Shown: in pieces, positions 1 through 6,705 of the stretch
Position numbering within the stretch: the first letter of the stretch is position 1
Layout of the letters: each line of letters begins with the position of its first letter
Assembly (NCBI GenBank): GCA_022844575.1
Contig: JALHLL010000085.1
Location: forward strand, 1-12,991
DNA length: 12,991 bases
Reading direction: 5' to 3'
DNA from: a bacterium
GTDB taxonomy: Bacteria; Bacteroidota; Ignavibacteria; Kapaibacteriales; UBA961
The notes under the pieces: generated by a model
The model's input: the letters and a program-made list of their open reading frames with translations, nothing else
What the model was told of the DNA's origin: nothing
The model's database searches: none
Program-made: the position numbers and the translations under genes

Positions 1-800
1 TGTATTATTTGAAGTCATTATCAAAAGAACAAAGATTAAGCGCTTTCGCTACGCTTTGTACATTCGGCATTCCGTGCATCATCCTTACCAACAATCATGA
101 ATTTGACGAAGATTTGATGAACGAGGCAAATAAAGCCCAAATTCCTATATTCCAAACTCATTTTGAAACAACAAAAGCAATCTATCTATTAACAGAGTTT
201 CTTGATGACCAGTTTGCAGAACAGGTTACTATTCACGGTTCATTTGTAGATGTATATGGCGTAGGAGTTTTACTCATAGGAAGAAGTGGTATCGGAAAAA
301 GTGAAATCGCCTTAGATCTTATAGAGCGCGGGCATCGTCTTGTGGCGGACGATATCGTGATGTTTACTAAGAAAAGAGAATCCGTACTCATGGGTACAGG
401 TACAACATTAGTAAAACATTTTATGGAAATTAGAGGTCTCGGAATTATTGATGTAGAAAAAATGTTCGGGATTCGTGCAATACGTTTTCAAAAAAGATTA
501 GAAATATTAGTTGAATTAGAAGAATGGGATAAGGATAAAGAATATACACGCACCGGTCTCGACGAATCCACGTCCGGCATTTTGGGTGTAGATATCGCGA
601 CCGTAAAATTACCTATTTTCGCCGGGAAGAACATTACGGTTATCACTGAAGTAATTGCATTAAACTATTTATCGAAAACATACGGATATAATGCCCCCCA
701 AGAGTTTACGATGAAATTGAATGAACAATTAATGAGTAAAGGGAATAAAGCATATAAAGATACACGATTGATAAATTATTTTCAGAGTGACGAAGAATAG
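1..800 (+). CDS. hprK: HPr kinase/phosphorylase (HprK), 5' end cut by window edge
   Basis: Bifunctional enzyme that phosphorylates and dephosphorylates a serine of HPr or an HPr-like protein in the cytoplasm, linking metabolic state to regulation. About 263 residues are visible from the TTG at position 9. The family is usually a little over 300 residues, and the frame is open to the left edge, so the N-terminus lies outside the window and that TTG is probably not the start. Numbering from it, a P-loop GRSGIGKS lies at 91-98. It is preceded by the IHGSFVDVYGVGVLL segment typical of HprK. The acidic pair of VADDIV is at 114-115, and the HprK signature MEIRGLGIIDV is at 139-149. All catalytic landmarks are intact. 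mnmM begins 7 bases after the stop, which suggests an operon. No PTS gene is visible, so the substrate could be an HPr/Crh-like protein encoded elsewhere (inference). Confidence 0.95.
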   Translation, partial: YYLKSLSKEQRLSAFATLCTFGIPCIILTNNHEFDEDLMNEANKAQIPIFQTHFETTKAIYLLTEFLDDQFAEQVTIHGSFVDVYGVGVLLIGRSGIGKSEIALDLIERGHRLVADDIVMFTKKRESVLMGTGTTLVKHFMEIRGLGIIDVEKMFGIRAIRFQKRLEILVELEEWDKDKEYTRTGLDESTSGILGVDIATVKLPIFAGKNITVITEVIALNYLSKTYGYNAPQEFTMKLNEQLMSKGNKAYKDTRLINYFQSDEE

Positions 801-807
801 TTTAAGA

Positions 808-1389
808 ATGAAATCGCTTGATATTTTTAGAGTTACATCATTGGCTCATTCTATTGTTACGGAATATCTCGCCGAAGGTGATATAGCAATTGATGCAACA
901 ATAGGTAATGGAAATGATACAATGTTCCTTGCTCAAACCGTAGGCGATAAAGGGCATGTCTTTGGTTTTGATATTCAGGAAAAAGCGCTGAATGAAACAG
1001 GAAATCTTATATTTTCCAATGGATTGCAACACTCTGTCACATTATTTCTTCAAAATCATGCATATGTAAGAAAATATATTCCTGAGGAACAACACGGTAA
1101 TATATCTGCTATAATGTTTAATCTCGGTTATTTACCCGGAACCGATAAGAGTTTGACAACTGAAACGGAAAGTACTATCAACGCTTTGAGCGACTCTTGT
1201 GATTTACTTACATCAAACGGTATTATTACAGTATCCGTTTATAATGAACAGAAGAACGGTTTGACAGAGCAGTTAGCAATTATGAAATTTGTTGAGACAA
1301 TTTCGAGCAAGCATTTTGAAACGGCTCATATTCATTATCCGGGCAGAGTAAAAACTCCACCTGAATTGTTTGTTATAAGAAAAAGGTAA
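808..1389 (+). CDS. mnmM: tRNA (mnm5s2U34)-methyltransferase MnmM (YtqB family)
   Basis: Class I SAM-dependent methyltransferase of the YtqB/PF06962 'rRNA methylase' family. The Bacillus member, MnmM, methylates nm5(s2)U34 in the tRNA wobble position. The protein is 193 residues, close to the Bacillus length of about 194. Visible motifs are the SAM-binding DATIGNGNDT (29-38), FDIQ (54-57, acidic end of strand 2) and the family hallmark MFNLGYLPGTDK (103-114), followed by a TTETEST stretch. I chose the ATG at 808. An in-frame GTG at 787 would add seven residues, overlap hprK and make the protein longer than its relatives. The gene sits 7 bases after hprK and 1 base before the PAP2 gene, so it is probably co-transcribed with both. 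Family assignment is strong. The exact tRNA substrate is inferred from the Bacillus homologue. Confidence 0.85.
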   Translation: MKSLDIFRVTSLAHSIVTEYLAEGDIAIDATIGNGNDTMFLAQTVGDKGHVFGFDIQEKALNETGNLIFSNGLQHSVTLFLQNHAYVRKYIPEEQHGNISAIMFNLGYLPGTDKSLTTETESTINALSDSCDLLTSNGIITVSVYNEQKNGLTEQLAIMKFVETISSKHFETAHIHYPGRVKTPPELFVIRKR

Positions 1390-1390
1390 A

Positions 1391-2110
1391 ATGAAGTTAT
1401 TTACCCTATATAGTACGGTAACACTCTTTTGTTTTTTTACAACACTTTGTAATCTATGCGCCTCCATTGATAGGGCAAAAATCGATTCGTGTAATAAAGT
1501 GATGACATTGGATGCAAAGATTATTCAATCTCTAACGGAATTACGCAATCCAACGCTTATTGCAATCTCGAAAGGTGTCAGTAATAGTTTAGTACCGATT
1601 TCCATTGCCGTGCCGACTTTTCATGTTGCATACGGACAATTTGGTAATTCTCGCAATTTGATGGTAAATGGCTTACTCATTGCAGGGGCTGAGGTACTTC
1701 AATTTGGGCTAATGACCGGGATTAAGACAATCGTTCAACGTGAAAGACCATTTGTAGCATATTCAGATTGTATAAAACCAAATGATACTGAATCGTTTTG
1801 GTCATTTCCTTCGGGTCATGCCGGCGGTAGTGCCTGTTTGGCTACAATACTCTCTCTTCGTTATCCGCATTGGATAGTTATAGCCCCGTCGGTTGCCTTT
1901 ACACTCTACACGAGCTTTGCTCGGATGCATTTGGGTGTTCACTATCCGAGTGATGTATTCGTCGGAACTTTATTAGGTGTAGGAAGTGCAATAATCGTTA
2001 ATTCATTTGCTGAAAACCTTGAAAAATTATTGTATCCGAACTCCGATACGGGTTCAGTTACACCTACACAGCAAAATGTACCCGTTTTCTCTCTTTCTCT
2101 CCCCTTATGA
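1391..2110 (+). CDS. PAP2-family membrane phosphatase
   Basis: Membrane phosphatase of the PAP2/acid phosphatase superfamily, which removes phosphate from lipid phosphates such as phosphatidic acid, PGP or undecaprenyl diphosphate, usually on the periplasmic face. All three catalytic motifs are present in the 239-residue protein: K112-x6-R119-P120 (KTIVQRERP), PSGH at 140-143, and R178-x5-H184-x3-D188 (the RMHLGVHYPSD segment). A hydrophobic N-terminus (about 4-24) is a signal peptide or first membrane helix. Further hydrophobic spans lie near 67-82, 90-111, 161-177 and 189-207. The polar tail after about 215 is rich in Ser, Thr and Pro. The ATG comes one base after the mnmM stop, with an AAGG a few bases upstream, so translation is probably coupled. 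The substrate cannot be told from sequence; BacA-like recycling or PgpB-like roles are both possible. Confidence 0.9.
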   Translation: MKLFTLYSTVTLFCFFTTLCNLCASIDRAKIDSCNKVMTLDAKIIQSLTELRNPTLIAISKGVSNSLVPISIAVPTFHVAYGQFGNSRNLMVNGLLIAGAEVLQFGLMTGIKTIVQRERPFVAYSDCIKPNDTESFWSFPSGHAGGSACLATILSLRYPHWIVIAPSVAFTLYTSFARMHLGVHYPSDVFVGTLLGVGSAIIVNSFAENLEKLLYPNSDTGSVTPTQQNVPVFSLSLPL

Positions 2111-2163
2111 TTAAGTTTTATTTCTATCGATTAGGTTGATTTTTTAATATAGCATAAATAACA

Positions 2164-2622
2164 ATGAAGTCATTATTTTTTCTTTGTTTATTCATTTTAG
2201 GCAGTACAAACATGGATGCTCAAACTCAAAAGCCGGTATATGACTCCGTTCTTGCACAAAAGTACGGTGCCGATAATTATGGTATGAAATCGTATGTTAT
2301 GGTAATTCTAAAAACGGGAAGTGCCGACATACAAGAGAAAGCAAAATTGGATACTTTGTTTCGAGGTCATTTAGACAATATAAACCGTCTGGCTGATGAA
2401 GGTAAATTAGTAATTGCAGGTCCCTTCCACAAAAACCATCGCGGATATAGAGGAATTTTTATTCTTAATGTACCGAACTTTGAACAGGCGAAGGAATTGC
2501 TTGCAACTGATCCGGCTATAAAAGCTAATGTTTTCGACACAGAACTATTTATGTGGTACGGTTCGGCTGCTTTACCGGCTTATTTAGAAACAGCAAAGAA
2601 AATCACGAAGGAAAATCCTTAA
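2164..2622 (+). CDS. Exported YciI-domain protein
   Basis: A 152-residue protein with one YciI (YCII, dimeric ferredoxin-like alpha/beta barrel) domain at about 43-135. YciI-like features are His69 in the GHLDNINRLADEGKL segment, the AGPF turn (85-88) and Asp116 in TDPA. These correspond to the conserved His and Asp thought to form the active-site pocket in this superfamily. Residues 1-20 look like a signal peptide with cleavage near DAQ-T, so the domain should act outside the cytoplasm, which is unusual for the family. The function is unknown. It lies 53 bases after the PAP2 gene and may be the last gene of the hprK operon or have its own promoter. I see no clear ribosome-binding site. Its stop is 2 bases from the stop of the convergent glycosyltransferase gene. 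Confidence 0.82.
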   Translation: MKSLFFLCLFILGSTNMDAQTQKPVYDSVLAQKYGADNYGMKSYVMVILKTGSADIQEKAKLDTLFRGHLDNINRLADEGKLVIAGPFHKNHRGYRGIFILNVPNFEQAKELLATDPAIKANVFDTELFMWYGSAALPAYLETAKKITKENP

Positions 2623-2624
2623 TC

Positions 2625-4286
2625 TTAATGTTGATTTGTTTCCCTTTTATACACCAGAAAACCGTGATAATCTCCCACCTGCTTGGCTTCCGGTATTTCA
2701 TCCAGGTGATGCCTATCCCCTATTTTGGCTACAAAATAAACCGGCTTATCAATATTACCTGTTTTTAACCATTCCTCAAATTCACCTGATTGTTTGCCTA
2801 CGGATGCAGGGCTCTGTTCTAACCTTCTTCTTCCGTAAAATAAGTGCGCATAGGTTTTGAAAAAGATAGGCTGAACATAACAATTTTCTGTAGCTGATTT
2901 CTCATAAAATGAAATAATGGAGTGTTGGGTATAACCTTCAATGTTCGGTGCAACTAAGGGCAGGAAAAACAATATTGAGCATAATGTCGAAGAAAAACCG
3001 CTTATAATCGCTTTCTTATACTTACCATTACGGATAAAGTATAGAAAGCCGATAAGCCCTATTATCATGATTGCAGGAACAATCAATTCCGCACCGCTCC
3101 ATACTACAGGCGCCGAAAGATTTGCCTTTTCAAACTGTCCCTTTGTTATGGAAACAACATATTCAATATTAAACCCTATACAACAAAGTAAAGCAAACAG
3201 TGCAAACCATATGAAATGTATAATAGAATAGGATGTAAAAAGTATTTTGGATATGTTCTTTTTGAAATACTCACCCGATAACAAACGCTCTATCATATAA
3301 GCAGCTAAATAGGTTACGGGGAAATATGCTAATGATGAGTAATGTACGATTTTCGTTTGTACAACAGAGAACACAATCAGCACTGTGAAAAACAATACAA
3401 TCATCCATCGTGAAAAATGTTTCGGCTCATTCCATGCCGAACGAAAAGCAAAAAGGGCATAAATGGAAGCTGGAAAACATCCTATAAGTATAATCAATGA
3501 ATGATAATACCAAGGTTGAGAATGACCGGCATCACCCGTTGTTAATAAACGAATCTGATAACGAATGAATTCTTCAATAAACCAAGAACCATTTTGTATA
3601 TATTCAACACCAAACCATAATGAGGCAATAAATATTGCCGAAACGATATAGAGTATAATGCCCTGAATTTTGCTGAAGATCGTTTTATATTGCATTATAA
3701 GCAAACATCCTACTACAATCATCGGTAATAAAAACCCTACCGGACCCTTTGTAAGTATGGCAGCACCGGTACATATTCCGGCATATATGGAATATTTAAT
3801 TGAGTTTTCACTATTCCAGCGATAGAGGAACCAAAGCGAAGTAAAAATACATGTATTAAATAGCGGGTCTATAATACCCGAACGGAAGTAAAAGTGCGGT
3901 AGGAATGAAGCCGTATGTGCTATAACCCACCATAAAGCAAACTTTGTATCATGTATCTTCCTACCGATATAAAACAAGATTTGTAATGTAATTATACCGA
4001 CTAAAGCATTGGGGAGTCTTGCTGCAAATTCATTGATCCCGAACACAGACATTGAAATTGCTTGTAACCAAATAAAAAGCGGCGGTTTTTCCCAGAAAGG
4101 TAAAAAATCAATATGTACCCTTAACCAATCACCTGTTACAATCATCTCACGGGCTGCTTCGGCAAAATTTATCTCATCCCAATCGAACAGATGAACATTG
4201 CCTAAAAAGGGAAGAAACAAAATACAAGAGACAATCCCGATTATGATATGATTTTTTTTGTTATCGGTACTTATTACATTCATCAT
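2625..4286 (-). CDS. ArnT-like GT-C glycosyltransferase (GT83/PMT-type)
   Basis: Polytopic inner-membrane transferase that moves a sugar from a polyprenyl-phosphate donor to an acceptor such as lipid A, a glycan or a protein on the periplasmic side. The 553-residue length matches the ArnT/PMT_2 family. Visible landmarks are the first-loop acidic motif FDWDE with Asp35 and Glu38, followed by AEAAREM and EKPPL (66-70), RSGIIDP (135-141), TKGPVGF (169-175), and the Q-T-K-x3-H-Y motif near 310-316. About a dozen hydrophobic segments end near 455. A soluble tail of about 95 residues follows, as in ArnT. The start is one of two adjacent ATGs (4286 or 4283). A TATTTTTG box lies 40 bases upstream. 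No Ara4N synthesis genes are nearby, so an arnT name is not justified. The sugar and acceptor are unknown. Confidence 0.88.
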   Translation of the reverse strand: MMNVISTDNKKNHIIIGIVSCILFLPFLGNVHLFDWDEINFAEAAREMIVTGDWLRVHIDFLPFWEKPPLFIWLQAISMSVFGINEFAARLPNALVGIITLQILFYIGRKIHDTKFALWWVIAHTASFLPHFYFRSGIIDPLFNTCIFTSLWFLYRWNSENSIKYSIYAGICTGAAILTKGPVGFLLPMIVVGCLLIMQYKTIFSKIQGIILYIVSAIFIASLWFGVEYIQNGSWFIEEFIRYQIRLLTTGDAGHSQPWYYHSLIILIGCFPASIYALFAFRSAWNEPKHFSRWMIVLFFTVLIVFSVVQTKIVHYSSLAYFPVTYLAAYMIERLLSGEYFKKNISKILFTSYSIIHFIWFALFALLCCIGFNIEYVVSITKGQFEKANLSAPVVWSGAELIVPAIMIIGLIGFLYFIRNGKYKKAIISGFSSTLCSILFFLPLVAPNIEGYTQHSIISFYEKSATENCYVQPIFFKTYAHLFYGRRRLEQSPASVGKQSGEFEEWLKTGNIDKPVYFVAKIGDRHHLDEIPEAKQVGDYHGFLVYKRETNQH

Positions 4287-4307
4287 TCCAAAAGAATTTT
4301 GTGTAGA

Positions 4308-4321
4308 TTAGTATATACTAA
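4308..4321. promoter_or_regulatory. Perfect 14-base palindrome in the divergent intergenic gap
   Basis: TTAGTATATACTAA reads identically on both strands and occupies the middle of the 47-base gap between the glycosyltransferase (-) and DUF4286 (+) genes. Each strand contains TATACT, close to a -10 hexamer, so it may be an overlapping pair of divergent -10 boxes or a dimeric repressor site. Its right end touches AAGGAA (4321-4326), the likely ribosome-binding site of the DUF4286 gene. What binds it is unknown. Confidence 0.4.
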
Positions 4322-4326
4322 AGGAA

Positions 4327-4334
4327 CAAAAATA
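4327..4334 (-). promoter_or_regulatory. Candidate -7 promoter box (TATTTTTG) for the glycosyltransferase gene
   Basis: Read on the minus strand, this is TATTTTTG, a full match to the Bacteroidota -7 element TAnnTTTG and identical to the box upstream of tRNA-Val. It ends 40 bases before the ATG at 4286. No TTTG is found about 19 bases further upstream, so only half of the consensus is present. The box overlaps the start codon of the divergent DUF4286 gene by one base. Confidence 0.35.
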
Positions 4335-4645
4335 TGGTTGTTTATCAAGTAAACGCATTCGTACCGGAAGAATTTGTAGAACAATGGCAAGAGTGGATGA
4401 TTTCGGAACATATACCCGATGTTATGAATACGGGATGTTTTCTCTCATCGCGTATTATGCAATTGATTAGCGATGTCGAACACTCAACCTATATGATAGA
4501 ATATGTTTGCTCAAGTATAGAAGTTCTTGAGAATTATAGGAAGGAACTTTCGCCTGAACTCCAAAATCGACATTTCGAAAAATTCGGCAATGCGATCAAG
4601 ACTTCACGGTCAGTCTATAGAGTCTGTAAGGATTTTGTAAGTTAA
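4334..4645 (+). CDS. DUF4286 family protein
   Basis: A small cytoplasmic protein (103 residues) that I assign to DUF4286, a family found mainly in Bacteroidota and relatives, with a ferredoxin-like fold resembling dimeric alpha/beta-barrel proteins. Supporting features are an N-terminal strand (VVYQVNAFV), then a W-x5-H-I-P-x-V segment (WMISEHIPDVMNTGCF), a central strand (STYMIEYVC) and a helix ending in H-x3-F-G-x-A (about residues 79-87). The function is unknown. There is no signal peptide. AAGGAA lies 7 bases before the ATG. It is divergent from the glycosyltransferase gene. Its TAA overlaps the stop of the convergent lolA gene within the four bases TTAA at 4642-4645. A GAATTTTG sequence at 4294-4301, one mismatch from TAnnTTTG, could be its promoter box. 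Confidence 0.78.
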   Translation: MVVYQVNAFVPEEFVEQWQEWMISEHIPDVMNTGCFLSSRIMQLISDVEHSTYMIEYVCSSIEVLENYRKELSPELQNRHFEKFGNAIKTSRSVYRVCKDFVS

Positions 4646-5259
4646 CGCATATCTATAACAGTGGTACTTTTTGACGGTGTGAATGTAAACATTCCATCTG
4701 CAAGCGTCGGATTCATCTTGAAGGACACAATATTAATAGTGTGCCCTCCCGATGAGTCGCTAAACATAAGTTGTTTTATACTAAGTGACTTTTTATCCAC
4801 GATTACATTGATAGACTTTATTCCGTTTATCATTGAGTTCGCTGCAGCGGGTTTTAATGTAATAACATACCCCGAACCACTCTTCGAATCATTAATCGTA
4901 TTCGCCTTATCTACAATATAAGTGTTGAGTACATTAAGAAAAATTTCATCTATTGATGTTGACTCAGCATGAATGTCCCTTGCCGAAATCATACATTTGT
5001 TCGCAGATTTATTGTAATTCCATACGGTTTTACCATTACAATAGACCACATTTCCATTGTTATCAAGAACGAACATATTGCCTTTTTTTGCCTTGAGTGT
5101 AGTTTTTACTTGAGAATTATCTATCGTAAAAATCACAGATATTGATTTCATACCGGAATACTTCTTTTTAACCTTCTCCCCTATTTCATTTCCCCAAGTA
5201 TGTAAAGGAAATAATAAACATATAAAGGCAACTAAAACAATATCGAAATATTTTTTCAT
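4642..5259 (-). CDS. lolA: LolA-family outer-membrane lipoprotein carrier protein
   Basis: Periplasmic chaperone that takes lipoproteins from the inner membrane and hands them to the outer membrane. The 205-residue protein has a signal peptide (1 to about 23, hydrophobic core IVLVAFICLLF). The LolA half-barrel follows, with the characteristic C-N-G-K-T-V-W-x-Y strand at 74-82 and the C-terminal DGMFTFTPSKSTTVID segment (188-203), a near copy of the family's F-x-F-x-P ending. Length is normal. Its ATG shares one base with the stop of the upstream LRR gene (TAATG), and no separate ribosome-binding site is visible, so translation is probably coupled to the LRR gene. No LolB or LolCDE is in the window. 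Confidence in the family is high. Some FCB genomes carry several LolA-like proteins, so its client range is uncertain. Confidence 0.9.
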   Translation of the reverse strand: MKKYFDIVLVAFICLLFPLHTWGNEIGEKVKKKYSGMKSISVIFTIDNSQVKTTLKAKKGNMFVLDNNGNVVYCNGKTVWNYNKSANKCMISARDIHAESTSIDEIFLNVLNTYIVDKANTINDSKSGSGYVITLKPAAANSMINGIKSINVIVDKKSLSIKQLMFSDSSGGHTINIVSFKMNPTLADGMFTFTPSKSTTVIDMR

Positions 5260-6467
5260 TAGTTTTTATCAGTCGGTGTTTTAGTATTTTCAATCGGCTT
5301 TGTAGTTTCTTTTTGAGCAGGTTTTGGTTGCTCTTTAGGCGGTGATTGAAAAAACATAAACTTTTTCAAATTGTATAGTTTTATCAATTCCTTAACAGGA
5401 AGGCTTTCTAACGGATTATCCGAAAGATCCAAAGTGCGTAATTTATTTAATTTACCTACGCTCGATGGCAATGTTTTAATGTTATTTTTTGCAAAATCCA
5501 ATGATACGAGATTATTTAAGTTACCAATATAATCCGGGACTTCTTTTAATTCATTTTCGGAACAATCAAGCATATCAAGTTGTGAAAGTTCGCCAATACC
5601 GGTACCTAATGCGATAAGTTTATTTTTGCTAATATTCAGCGAGCGCAATTTCTTTGCTTTCGATAATGCTTGAGGAAGCGATTGTAGTCCGTTTTCTGAG
5701 AGATTCAGTAATTTCAATTCGGATAATTCAAAAAGTGCATCCTCAATTTTACTGATTTGGTTCCCGTGAACATCAATAGATTCCAGTTTATCCATACTGG
5801 TGATACCTGCCAAACTTGTTAACTTATTTTTACCGAGATTTAAATTCGTCAATGCCTTTGCCGAAGACAAAGATTTCGGTAATTGAGACAAAACATTGTT
5901 TTCAGCAATCACAGTTCTTAACGTGGGTATTGTTCCCAAATCGGAAGGAAGCGAGGATAACTTATTGTTCGAAACATTTAAATCTAATAATGAGGTCATC
6001 GTACCCATTGTCATCGGTAGCTCTTCAAGCTGATTGTTGTTGAGATTGACAGTTATTACTTTTGACAACTTTGAGACTGAGGGGTTTAATTTTACTAGTT
6101 TATTTCCTTGCAAGGTAAGTTGAGTAAGTTCCGAAAGTTTTCCGATGTCTTCCGGTAATTCCTTTAAGACACCGTTTTCGAGTGAAAGACTTTTTAGAGA
6201 TATTAGATTCCCGATACCGGGAGGAATTGTTTCAAACTTTCCCCCACGTATATGAAGCGTACGCAAATTCTTCATTTTGAAGACATCCGTAGGAAAAGAC
6301 TCCTTATCGTATCGTGCTATTCTTAATATTCGTACTGCTTCAGGGTTTTTCATTGCATCCTCTACGGAAGCGAATGTTTTCAAAGAATCGGGCATCTGAG
6401 CCGTAGTCACAGAAAGCACAGAACAGAAAAGTACAACAAACATCAACATAGAACGGTTCATAATCAT
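5259..6467 (-). CDS. Secreted leucine-rich-repeat protein
   Basis: A 402-residue exported protein built almost wholly of leucine-rich repeats. A signal peptide (hydrophobic 7-20, cleavage near TTAQ) is followed by about 14 repeats between residues 45 and 366. The pattern is L-x2-L-x-L-x2-N-x-L-x2-L-P-x2-I-x2-L-x2. The period is 23 residues, with units starting at 45, 68, 91, 114, 137, 160, 183, 206, 228, 251, 274, 297, 320 and 343. One unit is one residue short (206-227) and the last is one residue long. The tail (375-402) is rich in Pro, Lys and Thr and probably disordered. No membrane anchor or sorting domain is visible. LRR arrays bind proteins, but the partner is unknown. Two starts are possible: 6467 (MIMN) and 6461 (MNRS). 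The second gives a more typical signal peptide. It is the first gene of a pair with lolA. Confidence 0.93.
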   Translation of the reverse strand: MIMNRSMLMFVVLFCSVLSVTTAQMPDSLKTFASVEDAMKNPEAVRILRIARYDKESFPTDVFKMKNLRTLHIRGGKFETIPPGIGNLISLKSLSLENGVLKELPEDIGKLSELTQLTLQGNKLVKLNPSVSKLSKVITVNLNNNQLEELPMTMGTMTSLLDLNVSNNKLSSLPSDLGTIPTLRTVIAENNVLSQLPKSLSSAKALTNLNLGKNKLTSLAGITSMDKLESIDVHGNQISKIEDALFELSELKLLNLSENGLQSLPQALSKAKKLRSLNISKNKLIALGTGIGELSQLDMLDCSENELKEVPDYIGNLNNLVSLDFAKNNIKTLPSSVGKLNKLRTLDLSDNPLESLPVKELIKLYNLKKFMFFQSPPKEQPKPAQKETTKPIENTKTPTDKN

Positions 6468-6552
6468 TTATATATTGTTACTGAATAAAAGACAGATATA
6501 TGTAACGAAATTTAGAGAAACTTTATTTTACTGAATGATACCACTCTACTTT

Positions 6553-6645
6553 CCTTGTAGGATATGTTCCATATGGAAACAGATCCACACAGATTAGTGC
6601 TCCATGGTAGGAAGTTATTCGTACTTTGAGAAAAACCCACACAGA
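6553..6645. repeat. Imperfect tandem repeat of about 41-44 bases in the gap upstream of the LRR gene
   Basis: Two copies share the same ordered landmarks. GTAGGA occurs at 6557-6562 and 6607-6612, and CCACACAGA at 6585-6593 and 6637-6645. The landmarks are 28 bases apart in the first copy and 30 in the second. Each copy opens with CC-T-T/CC-A-T before GTAGGA. Between the landmarks the copies have diverged. The first copy also holds a 12-base palindrome, TTCCATATGGAA (6567-6578). The repeat lies within the 238-base gap (6468-6705) between the LRR gene start and the DinB gene end, in which I see no coding sequence or strong terminator. Confidence 0.45.
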
Positions 6646-6705
6646 GTAAATTGAATTATATTATTAGTTATACTAACTTTATCAAAATCATTTAGAATAT
6701 ATGTA

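Noticed and set aside
787..807. GTG start that would lengthen MnmM by seven residues
   Set aside because: It overlaps hprK, and the ATG at 808 gives the family's usual length and N-terminus.
2941..3231. Plus-strand open reading frame of 96 codons inside the glycosyltransferase gene
   Set aside because: It lies wholly antisense to a well-supported membrane protein gene and has no family features of its own.
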